From assembly GCF_000190575.1 (NCBI RefSeq), contig NC_015164.1, positions 1,798,001 to 1,862,000 on the forward strand: a stretch of DNA of 64,000 nt, read 5' to 3'. A program made the translations under genes and the position numbers. The stretch comes from Phocaeicola salanitronis DSM 18170. Lineage in GTDB: Bacteria; Bacteroidota; Bacteroidia; Bacteroidales; Bacteroidaceae. Positions 8,276 through 17,112 of the stretch are shown here, in pieces (positions within the stretch are counted from its first letter, which is position 1; each line of letters opens with the position of its first letter). The notes beneath the pieces were generated by a model. It was not told the origin of the DNA and ran no database searches. It saw only the letters and a program-made list of their open reading frames with translations.

Positions 8276-8316
8276 AAATAATATACAATGAAACACGGCG
8301 GATTTCGGATGGTTAC

Positions 8317-8425
8317 GCAAAATTTGCACATACTGCCGGGGATGATAAAGCATATAACACTGCGTTCTATAATCTCGATGCCATCATATCCGTTGGCTAC
8401 CGTGTCCATTCCGTTCGTGCTACTT
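8317..8425 (+). pseudogene. RhuM-family protein, internal fragment
   Basis: Directly after the IS66 right end the plus strand encodes AKFAHTAGDDKAYNTAFYNL and then DAIISVGYRVHSVRAT before identity stops. The string YNLDAIISVGYRV is the signature core of RhuM virulence-type proteins. Both ends are missing: IS66 cuts the 5' side, and the 3' side fuses to the tail of the helicase gene at about 8425-8440. Nothing functional can remain. Confidence 0.8.
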
Positions 8426-8438
8426 TAAGTGCTTTAAC

Positions 8439-11400
8439 TTACAAAAAAAGTATCAGGTCTGCTAATAGGACAGCCGTTTCCGCTTCATCCTTAGGTGCAT
8501 CTTTAGGTTTCCATGCCACAACGAATCGTACAGATGCAGATTTCACCTTATAACCTCTTTGCTCCCAACCGGATAATGTTTCCTGCATTTTTGATGATAA
8601 TTTGGCTATAGGTTTATCGGTTGATGAACTGTACAAAAAGAAATTACTGTAAATTAATGAATCTCCCCCTCTCAGTGCTAATACCTCTTGTTTCCTGTCT
8701 TTGAAGAATCCCAAATTGACATCTTTGTGAGAGAGTTGTAGTACAATTTCTTCGGGCATGTCATATTGCCGTTGGTCAACATGATATTGGTCTACACTTA
8801 AATGGTTAAAGTAATCGCCGTTTGTGTGTATGAATAGTCTGTTTTTTGCACGGGTTATCCCTACGTAATATCGACGCATCAGATGGTCGTCTTTCACATA
8901 GTCGTCCGATATAAGCATGTATACATCGTCAAACTCCCTGCCTTTAGCCTTGTGAATGGTTGATACCACAACATCGGTTCCTGATGTGTCACAGAAATCT
9001 TCCACTGACGATTCAAATACAAACTCTTTAAAGTCACTGAAATATTTGGTTTTGTTGGTTTGTTCAAACTGTTCCACACACCGCTTTACATATATCAAAC
9101 TTAGACTTCTGTCATAAATAGAAAAGGTTGCATGTTTGGCTTCTTCCCAAAGTTCTTCTGTGATTAGTGGTGTTTTTATCCGTTTATCTACATATTTCAG
9201 GAAGTACCTCATTTCCGCTATGTTCCAAAAGCGCAAACCGTCCATTGATTGTATCAGTTTGCTGTTTATGCCATGCTTTCGCAGGAGGGCTATCAAGATG
9301 ACAGCCTCTTCGTTTGTTTGGGTGAGTACACACGAAGTGCCTTTATCCTTGTACTGAAGTAAGTTTTCGACAAGCGGCTGATACATATAGGTTGAATGAT
9401 GACGTATTACTTCCACCCAACCTTTCTCTTTTCTCATAGAGATGATAGGTGTCCTTTTTATCCTTTTATTGATAGTTTTCAAGAACCCGTTGGCAAAATT
9501 TACTGGTTGGCGCGCACTGCGGTAATTCTCTGTCATTTCGACAAATGTACTTCCGGCTTCTTGCGCTAACCGATACATATAATTAGAATCGGAACCTCGG
9601 AATTCATAGATGTTTTGGTCATCGTCTCCCACTGCTATCACACGCATTTCTTCGTTATGGGTCATCAGAGCCATTACAAATGCATATTCTTCTGTTCCCA
9701 TGTCCTGTGCCTCGTCTATAACCAATACAGTCTTGCCGATTTTGTTCGGTTCAACTTCTCCTTGACGTATCATTTCGGCTGCCTTTGAGACGACATTTTT
9801 TGAATCTTCAAGATTTCCTATTCGCCCCAAGAGGTCGAAACAATAGGAGTGGAATGTTTTTATTTCGACAAAATGGGCCGCATTGCCTATCAACTCCATA
9901 AGCCGTTGTTTGAATTCTGTAGCGGCTGCCCTTGAAAATGTCAGCATCAGTAACTGTTCGTGTTTTACGTCTTCAAGCAACAGAAGTGAAGCTAGTTTGT
10001 GAACCAGTACTCGTGTCTTTCCACTACCGGGACCTGCCGCAACCACAATGCAACGTGAATCTTTATTGGAAATAATTTCCATTTGCCGTTTGGATAATTG
10101 TCCAAACAATTGATTGTATTTCTGTGGTGTCAAGTTGCGTTGTATCTCGCTTGTTCTGTCTCCTTTAAAATATTTTGTGACAAACTTCTTATAGTCCATC
10201 TGGAAATAATCCTGGACATATTGTAATGCTGCATGATAATTCCTTACCATTAGATTGGCATATTCCCCCACAATATGTACTTGCTGAATTTTTAGTTTGT
10301 AGAATTCATTCAGCATTCGGTAGTCGTCTTGCTTGTATCTTGACTTATTGTCTTTTATTCTTTGGATATTCATGGCGTTGTATAGTACCAGAAAACCACC
10401 TTCAAGTTTTAGCGCACCGATTTTCGATAAATATAGAAGTGCTTCTTCCACATCTTCTAATTGAATATCATCAAGTCCACCAAAAAGAGATTGGGAACTT
10501 GATTTTATCCGGTTCAGAAGCTCTACTACGGAGAATTGTATGGCTCTGCCGGGTACATTTTCCTTTTCTGCATTTAACGCCAATTTGTACAACCATTCTA
10601 CGGCAAAGCGACTTATTTCCAATCGTTTTTCAAATCGCCTGATGGTAGACTCCAGATCTGCCTGACGAGTTATCTCCATGTTATGGACCGCATCCTCTTT
10701 TTTACGCGTATATCCCTTGATGGTGAGAAAATAGAGTAACGTCCGAATGTCTTTCTCTTTGGATGTGCTGATTCCATCGTTTACGGCATTCTCATTCAGT
10801 TGCTTGTATGATATTCGTAAAGACTCATCGGGAATATGATTGAGAATGTATTGTTCAAGTTTTGCAAAGCGTTCGAGGAGCATTTGTGACTTTCGTTCCG
10901 AATCACCTGCGTCCTGCAAATAGGCAGATATATCCTTGCTGTCTGCCAATATGCCTTCCTGTCGCATGCGCTCCACTACTGATATAACGTCTTTTTTGCT
11001 TAATCCCAAAATGTCTGCCAGATAGTCGATTCGTGATTCGGCTTCCGAATCTTGGGCCTTGGCGATATGTTTTTGAGAAATCAATGACTTGATGATACGG
11101 ATAGCCTTTTCGATTTCATCGCTGCCAAAAAGTAGTGATGCCGATATACGCTCTCTTGCTTCGTCCATATTCTTTACCGTTATACCCGTGGCATATACAT
11201 GAGGAACATTGCTTCCTCTTACCAAGTATCCGCTTTGTTCTAAAGCCGCTAATGCAGTTCGTACACGTGTCTCAATGTCAGATACCGAATCATCCCATCC
11301 TGCTTGTCGGGCAATCTCCAATGCAGAGCAGTTGACTTTCATACGGTGTTTGGTAAGGCTTTTGACAGCTTTCCATACTTGTTGTATTTCGCTAATGCTA

Positions 11401-13313
11401 AGTTTTGTTTGGTTTAGCAATATAAAATGCTTGTCCAAATCATTGTCATTATAAAGTACATAACAACGTGCGCTAAGATCGGGGTCACGGCCTGCTCTGC
11501 CTGCCTCTTGAACATAATTTTCCAGCGAATCGGAAATGTCATAATGTACCACAAGACCGACATCTTTCTTGTCCACTCCCATGCCAAATGCGGATGTGGC
11601 CACAATGATGTGTACCTGATCGTTCATGAAAGCGTCTTGGTTGGCTATTTTTTCATCGGCTTCCATTTTCCCATTGAAAGAGAGTGCCTTGTAACCGTCA
11701 CGAGTAAGCTTTGCAGCCAGCTCTCTTGTCCGTTTGGTACGTGATACGTAAACAATTGTCGGACAATCGGCTTCTGCGACAAGTTCTCTTAGTTTCAGAT
11801 ATTTGTCGTTGTCATTCTCCACATGTATGACAGAATAGTGTAGATTCGTTCTTGTGGCAGTTGATGCGAATAATTCCAGATTCAAATTCAAAGTCTGCCT
11901 GAAATAGTCGCAGATATCTTGGATTACTTTCTGTTTGGCCGTAGCCGTGAAACAAGATACTGGTATCGGGGTTTTACATTTTTTCTTTTCCTGGTATTGT
12001 TGGATGAATTTGCCAATGTAGAGATAGTCAACCCTGAAATCCTGCCCCCATGAAGAAAAGCAGTGAGCTTCGTCTATTACAAACCTTACAACGTGGCGCG
12101 CCATCAATATTTTCTCGATCGTTTTTGAGCGAAGCATTTCGGGAGAGATATATAACAGCGAGGCTTCTCCATCTTGTACTCTTTGTATGGACAGCGATCT
12201 TGTGATGGGATCTAACATTCCATTTATGGTTACGGCATCCGTGACGCCTCTGTCGGCAAGGTTATCTACCTGATCTTTCATCAAGGACTGCAAGGGGGAG
12301 ATAACCACCGTAAGCCCATGCATGGAATGTCCTGCCATGAGTGCAGGTAGTTGGAAAGTAAGTGATTTGCCGCCACCGGTAGGAAATATCGCTAACAGCG
12401 ATTTCCCTTCCACTGCAGCTTGGGCAGCACGTTCTTGCAGTGGCTCGCCTTCGTATGTCCGGAAACACTCGTAGCCGAAAAATGTTTTTAAGTTATGAAG
12501 CACATCCAATTGCGTACGGCAATAGTCACAGCCTTTGTGGCAATTGGTATGGCGCAAGAGTTTTACAATAAATTCCACTTCCGGATAATTATAAAGCACC
12601 CATCCGGGAGTGATGGAGCGGTAATCGGTGGTATCAATCAGAGCCAAAGCGTATGCCAATCCGCACGGATATTGGTTGATGAGCATGTCAAGGTCAGCAT
12701 GTCGGCAAATTTTTCCTGCATAGAGTTCTTTGATAAGTTCTGGTATTCCTTCATGGATATGCTCTGCATATACCATACTGAAAAACCCTTCAAACTCTTT
12801 CTTGCCCTTCAGCAACGATGCGAATAGCAAACGCTTTTCTTTAGGCAACGAATGCCAGCATGCTATTTCATCCTGCAATAAGTCCTTTGCTTTCTTGCAA
12901 TCATTCACCGGATTGTTCATCTGTTCGCTAACTAACTTGTCATCTTTCACAAGTCTGTGATAAGGACGTTCCGGGAACAGTAAAGGCGAAACATAAAGTG
13001 TGTCAACTAAGATCCAGCGGCATTTTTGGTCCATAAACAGATAGTTGGCATCGTGGTGAATGATATTGTGCCCGCAGATGTAGTCTACGTCGTTTAAGAA
13101 AATAAATAATTCTTCTTTTGAAGTTTTATGAAATGTCGTGTCATCATGTTTAAGTGCTCCTATATCATGAATTTTATGGTCTTTTAAGCCCACTTCAACA
13201 TCTACTATGGCATAATGAGGAACACTGCATGGTGCAGAGTTGGTTTTCTTGCCGATAATTTTGTTTTTATTCTCGACTTTCTCAGTTCCAAAGAGTTTAC
13301 CCCATATTGACAT
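8439..13313 (-). CDS. DEDD-exonuclease / RecQ helicase / UvrD-type helicase fusion
   Basis: About 1624 residues beginning MSIWGKLFGTEKVENKNK. Order of parts: a DEDD exonuclease-like domain (AIVDVEVG, GHNIIHHDANYL, then NNPVNDCKKAKDLL); a Cys cluster CHKGCDYC; a RecQ SF2 helicase with Walker A PTGGGKS (about residue 310), VIDEAHCFSSWGQDFR, SCFTATA and motif VI YVQEAGRAGRDPD; a helical middle; and an SF1 UvrD/Rep helicase with AAGPGSGKTRVLVH (about 1093), VIDEAQDMG, VGDDDQNIYEFRG and STIHKAKGREFD. All ATPase motifs look intact. A longer frame to 13373 exists, but MSIWGKLFG fits the family. It stands alone, flanked by decayed mobile DNA. Role unknown: repair, or defence against foreign DNA. Confidence 0.9.
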   Translation of the reverse strand: MSIWGKLFGTEKVENKNKIIGKKTNSAPCSVPHYAIVDVEVGLKDHKIHDIGALKHDDTTFHKTSKEELFIFLNDVDYICGHNIIHHDANYLFMDQKCRWILVDTLYVSPLLFPERPYHRLVKDDKLVSEQMNNPVNDCKKAKDLLQDEIACWHSLPKEKRLLFASLLKGKKEFEGFFSMVYAEHIHEGIPELIKELYAGKICRHADLDMLINQYPCGLAYALALIDTTDYRSITPGWVLYNYPEVEFIVKLLRHTNCHKGCDYCRTQLDVLHNLKTFFGYECFRTYEGEPLQERAAQAAVEGKSLLAIFPTGGGKSLTFQLPALMAGHSMHGLTVVISPLQSLMKDQVDNLADRGVTDAVTINGMLDPITRSLSIQRVQDGEASLLYISPEMLRSKTIEKILMARHVVRFVIDEAHCFSSWGQDFRVDYLYIGKFIQQYQEKKKCKTPIPVSCFTATAKQKVIQDICDYFRQTLNLNLELFASTATRTNLHYSVIHVENDNDKYLKLRELVAEADCPTIVYVSRTKRTRELAAKLTRDGYKALSFNGKMEADEKIANQDAFMNDQVHIIVATSAFGMGVDKKDVGLVVHYDISDSLENYVQEAGRAGRDPDLSARCYVLYNDNDLDKHFILLNQTKLSISEIQQVWKAVKSLTKHRMKVNCSALEIARQAGWDDSVSDIETRVRTALAALEQSGYLVRGSNVPHVYATGITVKNMDEARERISASLLFGSDEIEKAIRIIKSLISQKHIAKAQDSEAESRIDYLADILGLSKKDVISVVERMRQEGILADSKDISAYLQDAGDSERKSQMLLERFAKLEQYILNHIPDESLRISYKQLNENAVNDGISTSKEKDIRTLLYFLTIKGYTRKKEDAVHNMEITRQADLESTIRRFEKRLEISRFAVEWLYKLALNAEKENVPGRAIQFSVVELLNRIKSSSQSLFGGLDDIQLEDVEEALLYLSKIGALKLEGGFLVLYNAMNIQRIKDNKSRYKQDDYRMLNEFYKLKIQQVHIVGEYANLMVRNYHAALQYVQDYFQMDYKKFVTKYFKGDRTSEIQRNLTPQKYNQLFGQLSKRQMEIISNKDSRCIVVAAGPGSGKTRVLVHKLASLLLLEDVKHEQLLMLTFSRAAATEFKQRLMELIGNAAHFVEIKTFHSYCFDLLGRIGNLEDSKNVVSKAAEMIRQGEVEPNKIGKTVLVIDEAQDMGTEEYAFVMALMTHNEEMRVIAVGDDDQNIYEFRGSDSNYMYRLAQEAGSTFVEMTENYRSARQPVNFANGFLKTINKRIKRTPIISMRKEKGWVEVIRHHSTYMYQPLVENLLQYKDKGTSCVLTQTNEEAVILIALLRKHGINSKLIQSMDGLRFWNIAEMRYFLKYVDKRIKTPLITEELWEEAKHATFSIYDRSLSLIYVKRCVEQFEQTNKTKYFSDFKEFVFESSVEDFCDTSGTDVVVSTIHKAKGREFDDVYMLISDDYVKDDHLMRRYYVGITRAKNRLFIHTNGDYFNHLSVDQYHVDQRQYDMPEEIVLQLSHKDVNLGFFKDRKQEVLALRGGDSLIYSNFFLYSSSTDKPIAKLSSKMQETLSGWEQRGYKVKSASVRFVVAWKPKDAPKDEAETAVLLADLILFL

Positions 13314-13406
13314 ATCGCAATATAATAAAATAGTTCTAAAACTTAGATTTGTTATGTATCTACATAAATCCATTATGATTCAGGTATATTACCCTAGTAT
13401 CATATA

Positions 13407-13414
13407 CAAAAGTA
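13407..13414 (-). promoter_or_regulatory. Possible -7 box of the fusion helicase gene
   Basis: TACTTTTG on the minus strand matches TAnnTTTG, about 95 bases upstream of the chosen start at 13313. No convincing TTTG lies at the -33 position, so this is weak. Confidence 0.3.
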
Positions 13415-13462
13415 AGGATAAAAATCGAAGAATCTATTAAAAATGCCATAGACTTTTGATTA

Positions 13463-14329
13463 TTATGCGTTTGCCCTGAATCCTTTGGCTTTTAGGTTTA
13501 CTATTTGCATTTCGATGGCACGTTTACTGACTCCTGTCCTTTCAGCCATTTTGTCTTGGGATATAGAACCGTCAGAAATAATAAGGTCAAGAATGCTTTG
13601 TGCAGTCCGGTCTAATCGTTTTTGTTTCACCGAAGATTTTTGCAAATCACCAAAGTTTCTCTCCGAACTTTCTTCGCTTACAGGGTACTTTTTGAGGGTA
13701 CTGTTTACCCTGTCGGCCACTTCTTCTACGGGGATTCTACCGTTCTCATTCCAATTCAGATTATAGAAAGTGGTGAAGAACGAGGATGCTTCTGTTTTAT
13801 AGAGGGGTTCTTTCCCAGGTAAAAAGTTAGGTAGCTTCTCCGTCTGTTCACGCATTTTGCGCAGACCGGAACCACGTTTCTCCATGTAGTCGAGCTGGGT
13901 AAACATATCGGCAATGACGGGGTTGCGGCGTATGGAGGGCACGTTATAAATATCACGGTCTTGAATCTGCGTACCGTCAGGCATCACGCCGGGCGATATC
14001 AGTTCTACACGGTCATCGTAGATGTCGATATGTACCTCACCGCCCATTACGGTGTAATCCCGATGGATAAGGTTGTTTACCAACCCTTCAAAAATGACAC
14101 GGTCGGAATAGCCGGGGAGGTTCAGTCGATAGTTCGGCATCTTCACCCATCCGCTCATGGTGTAGTTCTTAATGAAGTCCATGCCATATTTCAAAAGCAA
14201 AACGAGGTTGGCTCTGTGTTCTACAGAACTGATAGCGTCATCCTTATGAAGCCCCGTCCATCGGGTACAGAAGATGCGGGATTGGCGAAGAGGCCCCGCA
14301 AACGAACATAAGTGAAAAGGCTGACTCAC
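13463..14329 (-). pseudogene. AlbA/RecG-like ATP-binding transcriptional regulator, 5'-truncated (copy B)
   Basis: 288 residues. Paralogue of the gene at 2612 with the same core (LVNNLIHRDYTVMGG, YDDRVELISPGVMPDGT, YMEKRGSGLRKMRE) and the same missing AlbA_2 domain. Here the frame stays open into the neighbouring repeat, so the first dozen residues (MSQPFHLCSFAG) are translated repeat DNA, joined to the natural RIFCTRWTGLHKDDA segment. The C-terminal winged helix (DKMAERTGVSKRAIEMQIVN) is shorter than in copy A and the linker lacks most SEKRFGVN repeats. Truncation at the same point in both copies means truncation came before duplication, or that sequence was exchanged between them. Confidence 0.75.
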
Positions 14330-14399
14330 TTATGTGAAACGCCCAAGTTACTTATGTGAAACAGCCAACTCACTTATGTTCGTCAAAACGCATGCTTGA
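14294..14399 (-). repeat. 105-bp palindromic repeat, copy B
   Basis: Nearly identical to the copy at 3571-3675, including the flanking gccccgc and gcatgcttga ends. It lies between the truncated AlbA-type copy B and the broken GH2-like gene, whose last codons are translated from it. Confidence 0.8.
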
Positions 14400-14645
14400 C
14401 AATATGTTCTTTTCCTGATTTTCACCGATAGCGGATCCGGTCGGTTCATTCACCGGCAAAGTACGGATATCTACCGGAGGCAAATAAAGCGTCTCGTTTT
14501 GCCATGCCGCATCACGGTCTAACGTAATATTCCAAGAGGAAGCAGATAAATCAATCACTTCACGCTCGGAAGCAAAAAGCGGGAACAAGCCGGCTACACA
14601 ACATCCCGCACCTGCTAAAATCAGTCTTTTTAAAGCATTCATCAC
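14370..14645 (-). pseudogene. GH2-like secreted glycoside hydrolase, N-terminal stump
   Basis: 91 residues: a signal peptide (ALKRLILAGAGCCVAGLFPL), then DLSASSWNITLDRDAAWQNE and LYLPPVDIRTLPVNEPTG, which resembles the start of the sugar-binding jelly roll in GH2-type enzymes. After PTG the sequence becomes unrelated and the final residues (SSMRFDEHK) come from the 105-bp repeat. It starts 13 bases after the GH31 stop, so it was the next gene in the PUL 1 operon before being cut. A GH2 enzyme is normally 600-1000 residues. The family call is tentative. Confidence 0.7.
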
Positions 14646-14658
14646 TTTCTTCTGTTTT

Positions 14659-17067
14659 TTATCGTACTACAACTTCTACCTCACTCCGATTGTCTCCATC
14701 CAGCTTCACAAACAAGCGTTTCTTCTCCGAATCATAAAACCAGCCCGTTTGATGCTCTACCGCATCGGATGAAGCCAGCCGCTCCAGGCTTTTCCCGTTT
14801 TCCAATACCATGGAAGGAATGAAATCCAAATATGCCTGAACCGCATACTGATGCCGTTCGGGACGGAACTTGCCTTCGGGTTTCGAAGCACGGAATGTCC
14901 ACTCACCCGGCTTCAAAGAACTGGTAAAACGGGTCAACGCATACATGCCTTTCTCGTAATCAAGCGAGATGCCATCGTCCTCGTACATTTCAAAAGAAGA
15001 TTCGCCTTCGGGATATACATCCAGCGTGAGCACATCTAGCGGCTTCTCGCCTACCCATTGCATCTCGGGCTGCATCGGAATGATAGCCCCTGCCTTGATA
15101 TAAACGGGCAATACATCCAGTGGGGTAAGGAAAGACTTGTACTGGCGTCCCTCGTACCGCTCGCCCGTTTCATAATCAAACCACTTGCCTCCGGGGAAAT
15201 ACACCCATTGGCTTAATGCGTTCTTGGTCGTTACGGGGCATACCATCATCCACGGGCCGAACATGTACTGGCGGCTCAGATGATAGGTATTTTCATCCTG
15301 CGGATAATCCATCACCAAGGCACTCATCATCGGACGCGCCGTACGGTGCAAACGCCATGCGTTCGTATATATATAAGGTATAAGGCGATAGCGTAACTTA
15401 TCGTATTTGATAAAATTCCGCATCGCTTCCTCGCCATACGTCCACGGCTCGTGATAACGCGGATGGTCCATGCCGAATAACATCGCAATCGGAGAGAACA
15501 TGCCGAATTGCACCCAACGCATATAAAGTTCGGTATCGTATGCCGAATATTGCTCGAAACCTCCCATGCAATGCGTCCAGTTCCCTACTCCGCTCATGCC
15601 GATATTCAATCCTCCCCGGATGACCGGCTCGAACCATTGCCACTCGGTGCCCCAATCGCCCGCCCAGATATACGGATAGCGCTGGATGCCCGCATAGCCT
15701 TCGCGCGTATGCGTCAAGCCACGCATGCCGTTCAACTCCTTAAACTTCCGGTACGGAGCCTCGGCGTATGCCAAAGGGAACAAGTTGTGCAAGGCAGCCC
15801 CTTCGCCCGAAGCATCCTCTTTAAGCCGGAACGCACTTCCCACATCGGTCTTCACGAACTTGCATCCCAAGTCTGCCACCTTCTTCACACCGTTCTCCCA
15901 CCACCAGTCCACGGCATCGGGGCTGAAGAAATTCACCAGTCCCTCGGCTTGCGCACCGGGATAAAGCACGTTCCCCTTCTTGCGTGCTTCGTCCAATAGC
16001 CTGTACTCCGGTCCGTTATCCAAGATGGAACGGACATGCAACCCAACCATCTGCACATGTTGCGCATAACAGCTATCGAACATCGCCTTCGGGTCTTTAA
16101 AGGTCTCGCGCCACTCGAACGTGCATCCCCCATTCCCGAAGGTCTCGTTGAACATCCTCCAGGTAGAGTCCAGCCAAAGCAAATCAAACGGAATCCCCTC
16201 TTGGCGCATCCGCTTGCACAGGGCGGGAGGATAAGCGTCCGATGTCATCTGCTCGTTCTTCCACGTACCTCCGGAATAGGTTCCCAAATGAAGCCCCATC
16301 GCAAACCGGGGCAACATCGGAGACTTGCCCGTCAGGTCGGTATACCGGTCGAGCATCGTATAAAAGTCGGGACCATATATGAAATAATAGTCCAGCTCCC
16401 CGCCCGTCGCCTTAAACGAATAAGAACCGGGGTCGCTCCAGCCCATGTCCCACTCGGTGGGATACGCCGTATGGAAGAAGATACCATAGCCTGCAGTGCT
16501 CATCATGAAGGGCACCGGACAATAATTGGCACGCAAGATGTCCTTGCCTCCCACGGCAGGCTTGCTTCCCCGTCCGAGTTCCACGTTCAGGTAAACCTTA
16601 TGCCCCCGCTGGTCCATAAAGTCCATCCGCTCGCCGAAACCGAAGAAGTGCTCATCCCCCTGCATCAAGGCACTCGTGCAAACCGAGTCACCCACAAAAC
16701 GCGGCTTAGCCTGCTCGGCATAGAGCATCTCTCCCTGCTTGTTCCTCACCACGAGCCGGAACGGATTCTTCCACGCCTCGATGCGCAAGCGCCCGGTCTC
16801 GATATCCCACTTATCCGCCTCCTCGCTCACCGTATACGATACCGGAGCAAAGTCGTACTTCCTTACCATCCACGTTTCATCCGCTATCCGCAAGGCTCCC
16901 GAACGGCTCTGGCGCACCCGGAACATATCGTCCGTACAAAAGTCCAGCCGTACCTCACCGCCCAAAGCATTCAACCACAACGCATTGCCATCCTGCCGGT
17001 ATCCTCCGGAAGCATAAGCCAGCAATGCACACCAGATACCACTCAAAATCAATACTAACTTTTTCAT
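14659..17067 (-). CDS. Glycoside hydrolase family 31 enzyme
   Basis: 802 residues with signal peptide (MKKLVLILSGIWCALLAYASG). GH31 retaining enzymes release alpha-linked glucose, xylose or galactose. An N-terminal beta-sandwich includes FFGFGERMDFMDQRG; the (beta/alpha)8 barrel has GLHLGTYSGGTWKNEQM, LLWLDSTW, FVKTDVGSAF with the predicted nucleophile Asp408, and IWAGDWGTEW with the likely acid/base Asp; C-terminal beta domains follow. The usual Glu two residues after the nucleophile (KxDxGE) is Ser here, so specificity may be atypical. It lies in the PUL 1 operon between the esterase and the GH2 stump. Alpha-xylosidase, glucosidase and galactosidase cannot be told apart by eye. Confidence 0.9.
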   Translation of the reverse strand: MKKLVLILSGIWCALLAYASGGYRQDGNALWLNALGGEVRLDFCTDDMFRVRQSRSGALRIADETWMVRKYDFAPVSYTVSEEADKWDIETGRLRIEAWKNPFRLVVRNKQGEMLYAEQAKPRFVGDSVCTSALMQGDEHFFGFGERMDFMDQRGHKVYLNVELGRGSKPAVGGKDILRANYCPVPFMMSTAGYGIFFHTAYPTEWDMGWSDPGSYSFKATGGELDYYFIYGPDFYTMLDRYTDLTGKSPMLPRFAMGLHLGTYSGGTWKNEQMTSDAYPPALCKRMRQEGIPFDLLWLDSTWRMFNETFGNGGCTFEWRETFKDPKAMFDSCYAQHVQMVGLHVRSILDNGPEYRLLDEARKKGNVLYPGAQAEGLVNFFSPDAVDWWWENGVKKVADLGCKFVKTDVGSAFRLKEDASGEGAALHNLFPLAYAEAPYRKFKELNGMRGLTHTREGYAGIQRYPYIWAGDWGTEWQWFEPVIRGGLNIGMSGVGNWTHCMGGFEQYSAYDTELYMRWVQFGMFSPIAMLFGMDHPRYHEPWTYGEEAMRNFIKYDKLRYRLIPYIYTNAWRLHRTARPMMSALVMDYPQDENTYHLSRQYMFGPWMMVCPVTTKNALSQWVYFPGGKWFDYETGERYEGRQYKSFLTPLDVLPVYIKAGAIIPMQPEMQWVGEKPLDVLTLDVYPEGESSFEMYEDDGISLDYEKGMYALTRFTSSLKPGEWTFRASKPEGKFRPERHQYAVQAYLDFIPSMVLENGKSLERLASSDAVEHQTGWFYDSEKKRLFVKLDGDNRSEVEVVVR

Positions 17068-17112
17068 ACGTATTATCTTTTATTATCTTCCGCCGATACT
17101 CCTATATGCAAG

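Larger units (their letters stand above)
7000..8290 (-). mobile_element. IS110-family element nested in IS66 (boundaries approximate)
   Basis: A transposase gene on the minus strand (7112-8077) with about 200 bases of non-coding DNA on its 5' side and about 110 on its 3' side lies between IS66 tnpC and the IS66 right inverted repeat. IS110 members lack terminal inverted repeats and make at most a very short core duplication, so exact ends cannot be set by eye. A hairpin GGGGCTGA-ctgc-TCAGCCCC at 7059-7078 lies on the 3' side. Confidence 0.8.
4988..8316 (+). mobile_element. IS66-family insertion sequence (tnpB, tnpC) with a nested IS110-family element
   Basis: Perfect 23-bp terminal inverted repeats lie at 4988-5010 (GTAACCATCCGAAATCCGCC...) and 8294-8316. 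The element reads from a short leader directly into tnpB and tnpC; the tnpA accessory gene that many IS66 members carry is absent. The 3.3-kb span is longer than a usual IS66 because an IS110-type element lies between tnpC and the right end. The 8 bases outside each end differ (tgagtaga versus gcaaaatt), so there is no target duplication, and the flanking genes are unrelated (SusD stump left, RhuM scrap right). This suggests a rearrangement through the element. Confidence 0.9.

Noticed and set aside
8078..8280. Small coding gene in the IS110 5' non-coding end (67-codon frame 8206-8409, minus)
   Set aside because: The frame crosses the IS66 inverted repeat and the RhuM scrap and has no protein-like composition.
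4988..8316. Composite transposon reading with IS66 and IS110 as the two ends of a passenger region
   Set aside because: Both IS66 inverted repeats enclose the IS110 gene, so nesting explains the structure and there is no passenger gene.
14370..14400. Functional C-terminus of the 91-residue protein
   Set aside because: The final codons are translated from the 105-bp repeat, so the end is accidental.
1..14400. Integrative conjugative element or prophage
   Set aside because: No integrase, relaxase, tra, mob or phage structural genes, and no tRNA attachment site, are seen; the region is a patchwork of small elements and scars.
16036..17058. 340-codon frame opposite GH31, and similar long opposite-strand frames at 39069, 43100 and 36390
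   Set aside because: They lie fully antisense to clearly recognised genes and are rich in Arg, His and Pro from reverse reading of G+C-rich codons.
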